Shown here piece by piece: positions 19,175-28,321 of a stretch of DNA of 64,000 nucleotides. The stretch's first letter is position 1. Each line of letters opens with the position of its first letter. A program made the position numbers and the translations under genes. Below the pieces are notes generated by a model. That model worked only from the letters and a program-made list of their open reading frames with translations, had not been told where the DNA came from and searched no databases. Source of the stretch: Trueperaceae bacterium. GTDB lineage: Bacteria > Deinococcota > Deinococci > Deinococcales > Trueperaceae. The DNA is taken from NCBI GenBank assembly GCA_020354625.1, contig CP070651.1:1369633-1433632 (forward strand), given 5' to 3'.

Positions 19175-20637
19175 CGTTCCCTGGACCAGATATCAACTGG
19201 GTTGCCTTCACGCCCCCATTGGTCTTGCTCCTCACTGCAGCCTTGGCGGTGTTGTTTGCACTCTATCAAGAGAGTGGGAGGCTCACGGCCCAGTTGAGCC
19301 TCTTGGGGCTCGTCGTGGCTGCCCTTTTCAACCTGCACCTCTTCCAAGTTGTGCGTCAAACAGACGCCTTCACCAGCTTCGGGCTCCGCTACTTGGCCGA
19401 TACGCCCGCAATCGCTTTCAACTTCGTGATTCTGATCGGAACGGTGCTGGCCGTTTTGATGAGTTATCACTACCTCGAGCGGGCTGACCTCGATCACCCT
19501 GAGTACTACCCCCTGATCCTCCTTTCCGCTTGTGGGGCCATGGTGATGGTTGCTGCGGGTGATCTCATCACCCTGCTGTTGGGTTTGGAGATCATGTCGC
19601 TTGCGGTCTACGTGCTCTCGGCTTGGCGCCAAGGGTCTCGTGAGTCTGAAGAGGCGGGCATGAAGTATTTCTTGCTGGGTGCTTTTGCGTCGGCATTCCT
19701 CGTGTACGGGATTGCGCTTCTGTATGGAGCTTCGGGTCACTTCGTCTATGCCGAGATCGCGGCAGTGCTTCGTGGGGACGGGTTCGATCAACTCCTGCTC
19801 GCCACCTTGGGCGGTATGTTGGTGCTTGCCGGGCTTGCGTTCAAGGCGGCACTCGCTCCGTTCCATCAGTGGGCACCTGACGCCTATACTGGGGCGCCGA
19901 CACCGGTAACCGCCTTTATGAGCGTGGTGGTGAAGGCGGCGGCGATCGCTGCGCTGTTGCGGATCTTCTCATCGGTGTTCCCGGATCTCTCACCACTCGT
20001 CGGCCAGGTATTTGCGGTGCTGGTTGCTCTCACCTTGGTTCTCGGTAATCTCGCTGCCTTATTCCAACGCGGTGTGAAGCGCATGCTGGCCTACTCGGCG
20101 GTTGCCCACGCCGGTTATCTCGGCCTGGCCGTGCTGGCTGCCGGAACTGTTGGGACCCGCGCCGCGATCTGGTATCTAACGGCCTACACGCTTATGAATG
20201 TCGGTGCCTTTGCCGTGTTGAGTCTGATCGCTGACAGGAACGATCGAGGCGACGACCTCGAGCGCTTCGCCGGCCTGGGAAGGATGAAACCCGGTCTGGC
20301 TGCGGCCCTGACGGTGTTTTTGCTAAGTCTGGCAGGGATCCCTCCCCTAGCCGGCTTTACCGGTAAGATCCTGGTGTTCCAAGCCGCACTACAGGCGGGC
20401 TATGTGGCGCTTGCGATCATCGGTATTGTGATGAGCGTGGTGGCGGTAGTCTATTACTTCCGGGTCGTTGCCGTTATGTATTTCCGGGAGCCCGAATATG
20501 AACTCCCGGCTATCAGTAGCTGGGCGACGAGTATGGCTATCGTCGTAACGGTAGCGGGTACGGTGCTACTCGGAATTTTCCCGGGTTGGTGGTATGGATT
20601 ATTGCAAGCCGGGCGGCAGCTTCTTGCTGGGATGTGA
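19171..20637 (+). CDS. nuoN: NADH-quinone oxidoreductase subunit N
   Basis: The last gene of the operon encodes the 488-residue antiporter-like subunit next to NuoK. Signatures are LLGLEIMSLAVYVLSAWRQGS, KAALAPFHQWAPDAYTGAPTPVTAFMSVVVKAA and KRMLAYSAVAHAGYLGLAVL. The start GTG overlaps the nuoM stop. No clear terminator hairpin follows before the next gene. Confidence 0.96.
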   Translation: MTFPGPDINWVAFTPPLVLLLTAALAVLFALYQESGRLTAQLSLLGLVVAALFNLHLFQVVRQTDAFTSFGLRYLADTPAIAFNFVILIGTVLAVLMSYHYLERADLDHPEYYPLILLSACGAMVMVAAGDLITLLLGLEIMSLAVYVLSAWRQGSRESEEAGMKYFLLGAFASAFLVYGIALLYGASGHFVYAEIAAVLRGDGFDQLLLATLGGMLVLAGLAFKAALAPFHQWAPDAYTGAPTPVTAFMSVVVKAAAIAALLRIFSSVFPDLSPLVGQVFAVLVALTLVLGNLAALFQRGVKRMLAYSAVAHAGYLGLAVLAAGTVGTRAAIWYLTAYTLMNVGAFAVLSLIADRNDRGDDLERFAGLGRMKPGLAAALTVFLLSLAGIPPLAGFTGKILVFQAALQAGYVALAIIGIVMSVVAVVYYFRVVAVMYFREPEYELPAISSWATSMAIVVTVAGTVLLGIFPGWWYGLLQAGRQLLAGM

Positions 20638-20694
20638 CGGTTGCTCGAGCTGTAGCACGTAAAAAACCTGATCGCGAGGAGGGTTCATAGGTTT

Positions 20695-20700
20695 TACACT
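20695..20700 (+). promoter_or_regulatory. -10 box TACACT, HD-GYP gene
   Basis: TACACT ends ten bases before the ATG at 20711. A transcript from it would have only a very short leader, so the gene may be transcribed separately from nuo. Confidence 0.35.
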
Positions 20701-20710
20701 GAACTCAGTT

Positions 20711-21748
20711 ATGGACCCTCAACTCATGAAAGTTCTCGTCGTGGATGACGATGAGGCCAATCTGGTCTTGTTGGAACGTTATTTGAGGGATTTCGGGTTT
20801 AACCGTATTGTGACGATGCAGGATCCTCGGGAAGTGGTAGAGGTCTATTGCAAAGAGAGACCCGATCTCCTCCTCATCGACTACCGTATGCCTCACTTGG
20901 ATGGGTTGGCGCTATTGCAGTCCCTCCAGGAACATATTGCGAAAGACGAGTACGTTCCGGTGGTGATGCTTAGTGTGGATCAGCGACCGGAAATCAGGAT
21001 GAAAGCCCTGGCAAGCGGGGCGAAGGATTTCCTCAAAAAACCGCTCGATGCCGCTGAAGCGAGGTTGAGAATTCAGAACTTGCTCGAGACCAGAGATTTA
21101 CACCGGAGATTAGAGCAGCAAAAGGTGCTGCTCGAGAAGATGGTGTCGGAACGTACCGAGAAGCTAGAGCACGCCCAGATCGAGATGGCGATCCGGCTGG
21201 CGAGGGCTGCAGAGTACCGGGACGACGATACAGGGGAGCACATCTGGCGGGTTGCGCGACTCTCTGCGTTGGTGGCCGAGGAGATGGGGTTGCCTGAGGC
21301 CAAGGTAGAGCTGATCTTGCGAGCCTCTCGCCTCCACGACGTGGGAAAAATCGCCATTCCGGACGGCATATTGCTCAAGTCGGGGAATCTTACACCGGAG
21401 GAGTTCGAGTTGGTCAAGACCCACACTACTGTGGGCGCCCATCTCCTCTCCGGTGGGCACTCCTCTCTGATCAAAATGGCAGAGACGATCGCCCTTACCC
21501 ACCACGAGCGTTGGGATGGCAAAGGCTACCCACACGGGCTAAAAGCAGAGGAGATCCCTATCGAGAGCCGCATCCTGGCAGTCGCTGACAGTTTCGATGC
21601 GTTGACGCAGGATCGACACCACCGGATGGCCTTTTCGACCACTGAGGCGGTCGAGGAGATCGAACGCCAACGAGGCCAACAGTTCGACCCAGAAGTGGTC
21701 GATGCGTTTCTAGCCCTGCACCAGCGGGGTGAGGTGCAGCTCGGGTGA
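20711..21748 (+). CDS. Response regulator with HD-GYP phosphodiesterase domain
   Basis: The 345-residue protein has an N-terminal receiver domain (VLVVDDDEANLVLL, phosphoacceptor Asp in LLLIDYRMPHLDG, Lys in FLKKPLDA), a short coiled coil (about 125-155) and a C-terminal HD-GYP domain. H209-D210 (SRLHDVGKIAIPD) and G272-Y273-P274 (HHERWDGKGYPHG) are intact, so it should hydrolyse cyclic di-GMP. It is of the RpfG type and probably answers a histidine kinase encoded elsewhere. It follows nuoN by 73 bases; no functional link to complex I is established. A second Met at residue 6 is an alternative start. Confidence 0.92.
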   Translation: MDPQLMKVLVVDDDEANLVLLERYLRDFGFNRIVTMQDPREVVEVYCKERPDLLLIDYRMPHLDGLALLQSLQEHIAKDEYVPVVMLSVDQRPEIRMKALASGAKDFLKKPLDAAEARLRIQNLLETRDLHRRLEQQKVLLEKMVSERTEKLEHAQIEMAIRLARAAEYRDDDTGEHIWRVARLSALVAEEMGLPEAKVELILRASRLHDVGKIAIPDGILLKSGNLTPEEFELVKTHTTVGAHLLSGGHSSLIKMAETIALTHHERWDGKGYPHGLKAEEIPIESRILAVADSFDALTQDRHHRMAFSTTEAVEEIERQRGQQFDPEVVDAFLALHQRGEVQLG

Positions 21749-21768
21749 GCCTGGGGGCGTTATCTCCC

Positions 21769-22104
21769 TTACCGGTTTCCACCACGCTCGATAGGGAGTT
21801 CTGCGGCTTCCCACGCGAGGATGCCGCCCCGCATGTTGATCGCCTGGTAGCCATGCCGCATCAAGAATAGGGTGACGTCGGCGCTGCGTTGACCGCTTCG
21901 GCAGTGCACGACGATCTCTGAATCGGTAGAGAGTTCAGCTTCATAGCGGTCTGCAAACTCTGATAGCGGGATGAGTTTCGCACCCGGGATGCGAACTTCT
22001 CGGAACTCGTTGTCCTCCCGTACATCGATAAAGGTTGCGCCGGCGTCTATGCGTTTTTTGGCTTCGATGATGTCGATTTCGGGAATCTCGGGGTGATTGT
22101 TCAT
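21769..22104 (-). CDS. Single-domain rhodanese
   Basis: The 111-residue protein has the active-site loop CRSGQR with C68, FIDVREDNEF near residue 26 and GGILAWEAAELPI at the end, all typical of a one-domain sulfurtransferase in the cytosol. The ATG at 22104 has GGAG five bases upstream; the GTG two codons earlier is less likely. It is a lone gene, convergent with the HD-GYP gene. The sulfur acceptor cannot be told. Confidence 0.88.
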   Translation of the reverse strand: MNNHPEIPEIDIIEAKKRIDAGATFIDVREDNEFREVRIPGAKLIPLSEFADRYEAELSTDSEIVVHCRSGQRSADVTLFLMRHGYQAINMRGGILAWEAAELPIERGGNR

Positions 22105-22186
22105 AGTCACTCCAATATAGCCCTGTTGGGAGGGATGGGGTCAACGCAGATTGTTGGCCAGGTGTAGCCTGTTTAGGGGGCTGACG

Positions 22187-22708
22187 ATGACAGCGAATAG
22201 ACACCTTGGTATAAAGTGGGGCGTGGACCCCTATATCGACCGCATCTTGACGACGCTTGGGAACCGTGATCCTATCGTCGTGTTGGAGGCGACCCCGAAA
22301 CAGCTGGAGGCCTATCTTGTGCGCTTCAGTGAGCACGATTTCGAGCGCAGTTACGCACCCGGAAAGTGGTCTGCGCGTGCGATCCTCGCTCATCTGGCCG
22401 ATGTCGAACTCGGGCTCGGGTTTCGCTTTCGGCAAGCTCTGGTAGAACCCGGTTACCGGCCTGATTCGTTCGATCAGGATCTTTGGGCGAGGCGTTATGC
22501 GCGCTTGGATCCCTCGTTGGCAGTAGAAACCTTTCGGGCGCTCAGGGCTTGGAATCTGGCTCTCTTTGCGACTTTCGAGCTCGATGACTGGTTGAAAGAG
22601 GTGTCGTATCCCTTTGCCGGCATCGACACGGTCGATATGATGGTCCGGTTCCTTGCAGGGCACGATCTCAACCATCTGCTGCAGCTCGAGACGATCGCTG
22701 GGTTGTAG
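22187..22708 (+). CDS. DinB-family protein
   Basis: The 173-residue product is predicted to be a four-helix DinB/YfiT-type bundle. The metal-binding histidines of the family are suggested by WSARAILAHLADVELGLGFR at about residues 58-78 and FLAGHDLNHLLQLETIAGL at the C-terminus. Relatives include bacillithiol or mycothiol transferases and many uncharacterised stress proteins. The ATG at 22187 is preceded by AGGGGG; an upstream TTG would add a dozen unlikely residues. Confidence 0.75.
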   Translation: MTANRHLGIKWGVDPYIDRILTTLGNRDPIVVLEATPKQLEAYLVRFSEHDFERSYAPGKWSARAILAHLADVELGLGFRFRQALVEPGYRPDSFDQDLWARRYARLDPSLAVETFRALRAWNLALFATFELDDWLKEVSYPFAGIDTVDMMVRFLAGHDLNHLLQLETIAGL

Positions 22709-22739
22709 GGACGAGAGACGGGTTCGAGCCCCGTTATGG

Positions 22740-22745
22740 TATCGT
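22740..22745 (+). promoter_or_regulatory. -10 box TATCGT, ndk
   Basis: TATCGT ends eight bases before the ndk ATG and no Shine-Dalgarno sequence is present; a TATGGT lies immediately upstream as an alternative. Confidence 0.35.
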
Positions 22746-22753
22746 TCGGCGTT

Positions 22754-23173
22754 ATGGCGACGGAACGTACCTTTGCAATGGTGAAGCCAGACGGTGTAAA
22801 ACGCGGTTTGGTCGGAGATATCGTCTCTCGTTTGGAAGACAAGGGCTTCAAGCTTGTCGGTATGAAGCTGATGCAGGTCTCGCGCGAGACTGCGGAAAAG
22901 CACTACGGCGAACACAAGGGCAAGCCTTTCTATGAGGGATTGGTCGGTTTTATCACCAGTGGACCTTCGGTGGCGATGGTGGTGGAGGGCGAGAACGCGA
23001 TCGCTGAGTGGCGCAAGATGATGGGGGCGACCAACCCCGCGGACGCTGCCCCGGGTACGGTGCGTGGAGACTATGCCACTACTATCGATGAGAACGTTGT
23101 ACACGGTTCCGATGCACCCGATACGGCTCAGCGTGAGATCGGTATCTTCTTTTTGGAAGATGAGCTTTTGTAA
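22754..23173 (+). CDS. ndk: Nucleoside diphosphate kinase
   Basis: The 139-residue enzyme equalises nucleoside triphosphate pools by phosphate transfer through a histidine. [19 protein letters not shown] begins the protein and the catalytic H117 lies in [15 protein letters not shown]. The length is that of bacterial Ndk. The ATG at 22754 matches the family start; an upstream in-frame ATG adds six unrelated residues. Confidence 0.96.
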   Translation: MATERTFAMVKPDGVKRGLVGDIVSRLEDKGFKLVGMKLMQVSRETAEKHYGEHKGKPFYEGLVGFITSGPSVAMVVEGENAIAEWRKMMGATNPADAAPGTVRGDYATTIDENVVHGSDAPDTAQREIGIFFLEDELL

Positions 23174-23451
23174 GCCTCGATCTTTCGATACCGGAGCTCG
23201 TTTACATTTGAACGCACTGGCTCAAGGCAGGGAGCGGAATCGTGTCGAGTTGGCGCGCGGGTACTGATGGCTCTCGTGTTACCTCGAGAAACGCCCTTAG
23301 TCCTCTGCACGAGCTCGTGTCGGAGCGCCGGTCGGGATCTGTAGAATGGGTGTTCGGTGAGCCTTTCTAAAGGTGCGGAAGGCTGAGGCATCGGTTGCGT
23401 TGTCTCTCATGTGCGGTACCTTGATAACATAGGTGCGGGCTCACGGCGTTT

Positions 23452-23457
23452 TATGGT
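23452..23457 (+). promoter_or_regulatory. -10 box TATGGT, fabF
   Basis: TATGGT ends six bases before the fabF ATG, with no Shine-Dalgarno sequence between. A leaderless mRNA is likely. Confidence 0.45.
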
Positions 23458-23463
23458 AAAGCT

Positions 23464-24714
23464 ATGACCAAAAGAGCAGTCATTACCGGTATGGGGACGG
23501 TCAACCCCGTGGGATTGAGTGTAACGGAGACCTGGGACAACCTATTGGCAGGTGTGAGCGGTATCGCTCCGATACAGGCATTCGATCCTGGCAAGTGGGG
23601 TATACAGGCCAAGATTGCTGGTGAAGTCGATGGGTTCGACCCTACAGAATACATGGAGAAAAAAGAGGCCCGTCGTCTCGACCGTTTTAGCCAGCTGGCA
23701 CTGGTAGCCGCTGAGCAGGCGGTGCAGGACGCCGGTTTGGAGTTGAGTGGCGATTGCCGCTATGAGACGGGCACGGTGATTGCTAGCGGCGTGGGTGGTT
23801 TGGCGACCACCTTGGACCAGCAAGTCAGCCTGCTCGAGCAAGGAGGGCGTCGGGTCAGCCCCTTCACGGTGCCGATGTTGATGCCCAATGCAGCTTCCGG
23901 GATCGTTTCGATCAAGCTGGGCGCCTTCGGTCCGTGCTTCTCGACCGCATCTGCGTGCGCGTCTTCGGCAGATGCTATCGGGGTGGCGTTGGATATGATT
24001 CGTCTCGGAAGGGCGCGGGTTGTGATCACCGGTGGCAGCGAGGCGACCATCCTGCCGCTCGCGGTCGCCTCGTTCGATCGGGCTCAGGCTCTATGTCGCA
24101 ACTTCAACGATGAACCTGAAAAAGCTTCCCGGCCTTTCGATCGCGACCGGAGCGGTTTCGTCTTGGCTGAGGGCGCTGCGGTGTTGATTCTCGAAGAAGA
24201 GGAGCACGCAAAAACACGAGGTGCACGAATTCTCGCCGAGCTTGTCGGCTACGGGGCCGGTGCGGACGGATATCATCTGACCGCCCCGGAACCGAGCGGT
24301 CGTGGTGCTGGGGTCGCCATGCGGGCTGCGATCCGGGATGCGGGAGTCGATCTGCACGAAGTCTCCTACATCAACGCCCACGGTACCTCAACGCAGTTGA
24401 ATGATAAGGTGGAAAGCCGGGTGATCAACGAGCTCTTTGGGGAGGTGACAGCCAACATTCCGGTGAGTTCGACCAAATCGATGACCGGACATCTGGCCGG
24501 TGCGGCTGGTGCGTTGGAGGCCTTGGTCTGCACCAAGGTCGTGGAGACGGGTTGGGCTCCACCGACCATCAACTACGATACCCCCGACCCTGAGTGCGAG
24601 CTCGATACCATTCCTTGGAACGCTCGTCAGGTACGTAATGGTGTGGCGCTTTCCAACTCATTCGGTTTTGGTGGTCACAGTTCCTGTCTAGCTTTCCGGC
24701 GCTATTCAGCCTAA
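23464..24714 (+). CDS. fabF: Beta-ketoacyl-ACP synthase II
   Basis: The 416-residue condensing enzyme elongates fatty acids on acyl carrier protein. The catalytic triad is C165 (FSTASACASSADAIG), H306 (INAHGTSTQLND) and H343 (SMTGHLAGAAGALE), with K338 in SSTKS. The length is standard. Unlike many bacteria, no acpP gene precedes it; the 290 bases upstream show no gene. It appears to be its own transcription unit. Confidence 0.95.
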   Translation: MTKRAVITGMGTVNPVGLSVTETWDNLLAGVSGIAPIQAFDPGKWGIQAKIAGEVDGFDPTEYMEKKEARRLDRFSQLALVAAEQAVQDAGLELSGDCRYETGTVIASGVGGLATTLDQQVSLLEQGGRRVSPFTVPMLMPNAASGIVSIKLGAFGPCFSTASACASSADAIGVALDMIRLGRARVVITGGSEATILPLAVASFDRAQALCRNFNDEPEKASRPFDRDRSGFVLAEGAAVLILEEEEHAKTRGARILAELVGYGAGADGYHLTAPEPSGRGAGVAMRAAIRDAGVDLHEVSYINAHGTSTQLNDKVESRVINELFGEVTANIPVSSTKSMTGHLAGAAGALEALVCTKVVETGWAPPTINYDTPDPECELDTIPWNARQVRNGVALSNSFGFGGHSSCLAFRRYSA

Positions 24715-24770
24715 GGTGGAATCGAGGGACCGGCCCACCATATTAGGGGAATCAAGGGTGAAAAGAGACG

Positions 24771-25655
24771 ATGGACAATCGATCGAAATATAGTTTCAAG
24801 GCATTTTCTGAGACCGATGACTACCAGAAAGTCAATGCCGATATCGTGCGGCATTGGGTTTCGTCGATGCTCACTGAAAGATCCAAACAGATTGGCAGTC
24901 TGCTGGACATCGCTACCGGCATGGGGACGATGGTGCAGCTCTTTTTGAATCAGCTGCCCGGACAGAAGCCCACGGTCATCTGTCTCGATCAGGACGAGTC
25001 GTCCTTGGTGCAGACGACCGATCGTTTGAAATCCCTCTCCTTCGATGTCAAGCACCTGCACACTTCCGTCGAAGATCTCGAGTTGCCTGACGAAAGTGTG
25101 GACGTTGCCATCTGGGGCAATGCCATCCACTATTTGCAGGCTGAAGGTCAGGAACGGGCGTTGACGGCGATCCGGCGAGTGTTGAAAAAGAGAGGCTGGC
25201 TATTTTTCAATACGGCCTTTTATGCTGAAGCCCGTCCTCCAGAGACGCTGGTGTTTTACCGGGCCCAGGTTCGAAAGGCGGTTAGCCATCTCAACTCGTT
25301 GGGCATCCAGAGGGACAGGGCGCAAAAGCGTCCCGCTGCCAGCAATTTCCCTCCGGCTTCCCACTACGAGACGCTGTTGACCAAGATCGGTTTCAGTGTC
25401 AACGAGATGCGGCAGGTGGCAGCGAGGTTGCACCAACCGGCTTGGGAGCATCTCAGCAGCTTTCGACAGTATGCGGCTGGAGCCCTTCACGGTTACGTTC
25501 CGGAAGTCGCTGCGGACGCTATGCGCGAGGCAGTTGCCCCTGCGATCGAGAAACACGGGCAACGAGATGAAAACAATGCGCCCTATGTGCTACGGAACTG
25601 GTTGGCGGTGAGTGCCCGCCGGGAGAATCTGTCTTCCGGTGTGACGTCTATGTAG
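24771..25655 (+). CDS. SAM-dependent methyltransferase
   Basis: The 294-residue protein has a Rossmann methyltransferase core: motif I SLLDIATGMGTMVQLFL at residues 43-59, an acidic LDQDESS, VDVAIWGNAIHYL and a RRVLKKRGWLFFNTAF motif. The C-terminal 120 residues are a helical region probably used for substrate binding. Substrate and neighbours give no specific clue. The start lacks a good Shine-Dalgarno sequence. Confidence 0.8.
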   Translation: MDNRSKYSFKAFSETDDYQKVNADIVRHWVSSMLTERSKQIGSLLDIATGMGTMVQLFLNQLPGQKPTVICLDQDESSLVQTTDRLKSLSFDVKHLHTSVEDLELPDESVDVAIWGNAIHYLQAEGQERALTAIRRVLKKRGWLFFNTAFYAEARPPETLVFYRAQVRKAVSHLNSLGIQRDRAQKRPAASNFPPASHYETLLTKIGFSVNEMRQVAARLHQPAWEHLSSFRQYAAGALHGYVPEVAADAMREAVAPAIEKHGQRDENNAPYVLRNWLAVSARRENLSSGVTSM

Positions 25656-25823
25656 TGATTCGGGTCTTTTTTCGATGGTAGTGATCCGTTACGTTTTATC
25701 TCGCTCACGCCGAGCCTCTGGCCGAATGCTCGTTTCGCCTCGGTGAAGAGCTTGAGGCGTACGTGGCCTTTATGGAGTCGATACAAAGTACGAGAACTCC
25801 TCGTAACAGGGATGAGGTGAGTC

Positions 25824-26987
25824 ATGCAGCTTTCCGAGCGAATCAAGCGTGTAAAAGGGTCCTCGACCGTGGCTTTCAATACCAAGGCCAAGGAGTTGGC
25901 ACGTACCGGTGTGAATGTGGTCGCCATGACCGCGGGCGAACCCGATTTCCAGCCCCCGGAGCACGTCCTGGAAGCGGCCCGGCAAGGTATCGAAAGCGGT
26001 CTGACCAAGTACACTCCAGGAGAGGGAACCGTTGAGCTTCGTGAGGCTGTCTGCGCCAAATTCGAGCGAGAGAACGGCCTAAGTTACAAGCCGGACCAGA
26101 TCATTGTATCGACGGGTGGGAAACAGGTGCTGTACAACGCCTTTATGGCGATTCTGAACCCGGGCGACGAGGTCGTCCTCATGGCGCCTTACTGGGTGAG
26201 TTATCCGGCACAGGTCGAACTCGCGGGTGGGAAGACCGTCACGGTCGCCACGCATCCCAAAGACGGTTTTGTACCGGAGCTCGATGCGATCCGAGAGGCC
26301 GTTACGGCAAAGACCAAGGTGATCGTACTCAACTCCCCATCGAACCCCACCGGGGCGGTCTATCCCCCTGGACTGGTCAAGGATATCGTCGAGATGGCGG
26401 CGGAGCGAGACATCTGGATTTTTGCCGATGATCTCTATGAGCATCTCGTCTACGAAGGCGAATTTACTCCTGCAGCACGTTACGCTCAAGACAAGACCCT
26501 GATCATTCACGGTGCAAGCAAGGCGTACGCTCTGACCGGGTGGCGCATCGGTTATGGAGCGGGTCCGCGAGATCTCATCAAGGCCATGAACCGGCTTCAG
26601 AGCCACTCTACCAGCGGTGCCAATTCGCTCGCGCAGCACGCGGTGACGGTCGCTCTGAACGAGGTGGAAAAGACCCGGGCTTTCATCGAACTGACAAAGA
26701 AAGCCTATGTCGAGAGGCGCGACACCTTGGTTGTAGGGCTCAACAAGCTCGGACTCACTGCGCCTACGCCCCAGGGGGCCTTCTATGTGATGGCCGATCT
26801 CACCGCCATCCATAAAGATGAGACGGAGGCGGCGCTGGTGCTTTTAGAGAAGGCGCATGTAGGTGTGGTGCCCGGTACCGATTTCGACGCTCCGGGGCAG
26901 GCGCGCTTCAGCTATGCCACCAGTCTTGAAAACATCGAGGAGGCGCTGGAGCGCATTGGAGCGCTGCTCGACTCGAACGTGTCGTGA
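25824..26987 (+). CDS. Pyridoxal-phosphate aminotransferase, aspartate type
   Basis: The 387-residue fold-type I aminotransferase resembles the Thermus aspartate/prephenate aminotransferase. The PLP lysine is K233 in [30 protein letters not shown] is near the N-terminus, [12 protein letters not shown] near residue 170, and the substrate-carboxylate arginine in ARFSYATS near residue 363. It exchanges amino groups between aspartate and 2-oxoglutarate; activity on prephenate or aromatic acids is possible. GAGGTGAGTC lies directly before the ATG. Confidence 0.9.
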   Translation: MQLSERIKRVKGSSTVAFNTKAKELARTGVNVVAMTAGEPDFQPPEHVLEAARQGIESGLTKYTPGEGTVELREAVCAKFERENGLSYKPDQIIVSTGGKQVLYNAFMAILNPGDEVVLMAPYWVSYPAQVELAGGKTVTVATHPKDGFVPELDAIREAVTAKTKVIVLNSPSNPTGAVYPPGLVKDIVEMAAERDIWIFADDLYEHLVYEGEFTPAARYAQDKTLIIHGASKAYALTGWRIGYGAGPRDLIKAMNRLQSHSTSGANSLAQHAVTVALNEVEKTRAFIELTKKAYVERRDTLVVGLNKLGLTAPTPQGAFYVMADLTAIHKDETEAALVLLEKAHVGVVPGTDFDAPGQARFSYATSLENIEEALERIGALLDSNVS

Positions 26988-27060
26988 TCTGTTGGGTAGC
27001 ACTCCAGGGGAGAAGTTGCGGAGTCGTCCTACTTTCGGTTCGGTAAGGGGGGTAGAGTCT

Positions 27061-28284
27061 ATGCCATCGCGAAAACTCACCTTTGCCAATGCCCTGGGGC
27101 AACGTCTCACGGCCCGGCTCGATCTTCCCGCCGACGGAGAGCCGCTCGCCTACGCCCTGTTGGCTCACTGTTTCACCTGCTCGAAAGACCTGAGGGCCGT
27201 CAAGCATCTCGCCCTCGCCTTGAACCGGGCTTGTATCGCGGTGTTGCGTTTCGATTTCACGGGTCTTGGGGAGAGCCAAGGAGATTTTGCCGATACCAAC
27301 TTCTCCTCCAACGTCGAGGATCTTTTGGAGGCAGCTTCCTTTCTCGAGCGCGAATACCGGGCGCCCCGGCTCCTTGTAGGTCACTCCCTCGGCGGTGCTG
27401 CGGTGTTACAGGCAGCTGCTCGACTACCGTCTGTCAAGGCCGTAGCGGTCATCGGCGCGCCGGCTGAACCGGGCCATGTGATGCGGCTTTTAGAGAGCAG
27501 TCGCCGGCAGATCGAAGCCGAAGGTGAGGCCAGAGTAACGATTGCGAGCCGCACCTTCACCGTCAAGAGGCAGTTTCTCGAAGACCTCGACCGAAACCGG
27601 ATGCAAGATGTCATCGCCGGTCTCAAACGGCCCTTGTTGATCCTTCACGCGCCGCTCGATACCACGGTCGGTGTGGATAATGCCAAAGAGATCTTTCTTG
27701 CTGCCAAGCACCCCAAGAGCTTTGTCTCGCTCGATGGAGCCGATCATCTTTTGACCGATCCGGAAGACGCCATCTTTGCAGGTGACATGATCGCCTCATG
27801 GTCGGTGCGTTACCTCGAGCTCGAGCGGGAAGCGAGCTGGCGGGACAAGGTGGATGACAATCGGGTGGTGGTTCGCACCGAGGACGGTCTCCAGACCGAG
27901 GTAATGGCCAACGGCTTCGGCCTGATCGCTGATGAGCCTATCTCGGTCGGTGGAAAGAATACCGGACCTACCCCCTACGATTACTTGGCCGTCGCCTTGG
28001 GCTCCTGTACCTCGATGACCCTTCGCCTCTATGCCGATCGAAAAGGCTGGCCTCTCGAGGCCGTTACGGTCGGGGTAAAACATAGCAAGGTTCATCTCCG
28101 AGATAGCCGAGATAGCGAAGATCGACCGGTCAGGCTCGACCAATTTCATCGTGAGGTGACGCTCTATGGCGATCTCGATGAGGGGCAGCGCCGGCGCCTG
28201 CTCGAGATCGCTGGTCGTTGTCCTGTGCACCGGACACTCGAGTCCCGCGTGCAGATCGAGACATCGTTAAAAGACCCATCTTGA
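27061..28284 (+). CDS. Alpha/beta hydrolase-OsmC fusion protein
   Basis: This 407-residue protein joins two enzymes. Residues 1-255 are an alpha/beta hydrolase with oxyanion-loop HCFTCSKD, nucleophile S109 ([10 protein letters not shown]), an Asp in [10 protein letters not shown] and a His in DGADHLLTD. Residues 270-407 are an OsmC-type peroxidase with the two reactive cysteines C316 ([21 protein letters not shown]) and C387 ([10 protein letters not shown]). The pair suggests release of a thiol or peroxide substrate followed by its reduction, but the substrate is unknown. The same fusion occurs in other bacteria. The ATG at 27061 fits the family start. Confidence 0.9.
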   Translation: MPSRKLTFANALGQRLTARLDLPADGEPLAYALLAHCFTCSKDLRAVKHLALALNRACIAVLRFDFTGLGESQGDFADTNFSSNVEDLLEAASFLEREYRAPRLLVGHSLGGAAVLQAAARLPSVKAVAVIGAPAEPGHVMRLLESSRRQIEAEGEARVTIASRTFTVKRQFLEDLDRNRMQDVIAGLKRPLLILHAPLDTTVGVDNAKEIFLAAKHPKSFVSLDGADHLLTDPEDAIFAGDMIASWSVRYLELEREASWRDKVDDNRVVVRTEDGLQTEVMANGFGLIADEPISVGGKNTGPTPYDYLAVALGSCTSMTLRLYADRKGWPLEAVTVGVKHSKVHLRDSRDSEDRPVRLDQFHREVTLYGDLDEGQRRRLLEIAGRCPVHRTLESRVQIETSLKDPS

Positions 28285-28321
28285 GATGGGAGTGGGTGGC
28301 GGGCTCGACTCGGGTTTAAAG

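Noticed and set aside
21941-23104. Open frame of 387 codons on the minus strand across the DinB and ndk genes
   Set aside because: It is opposite two well-supported genes and its end overlaps the rhodanese gene in another frame.
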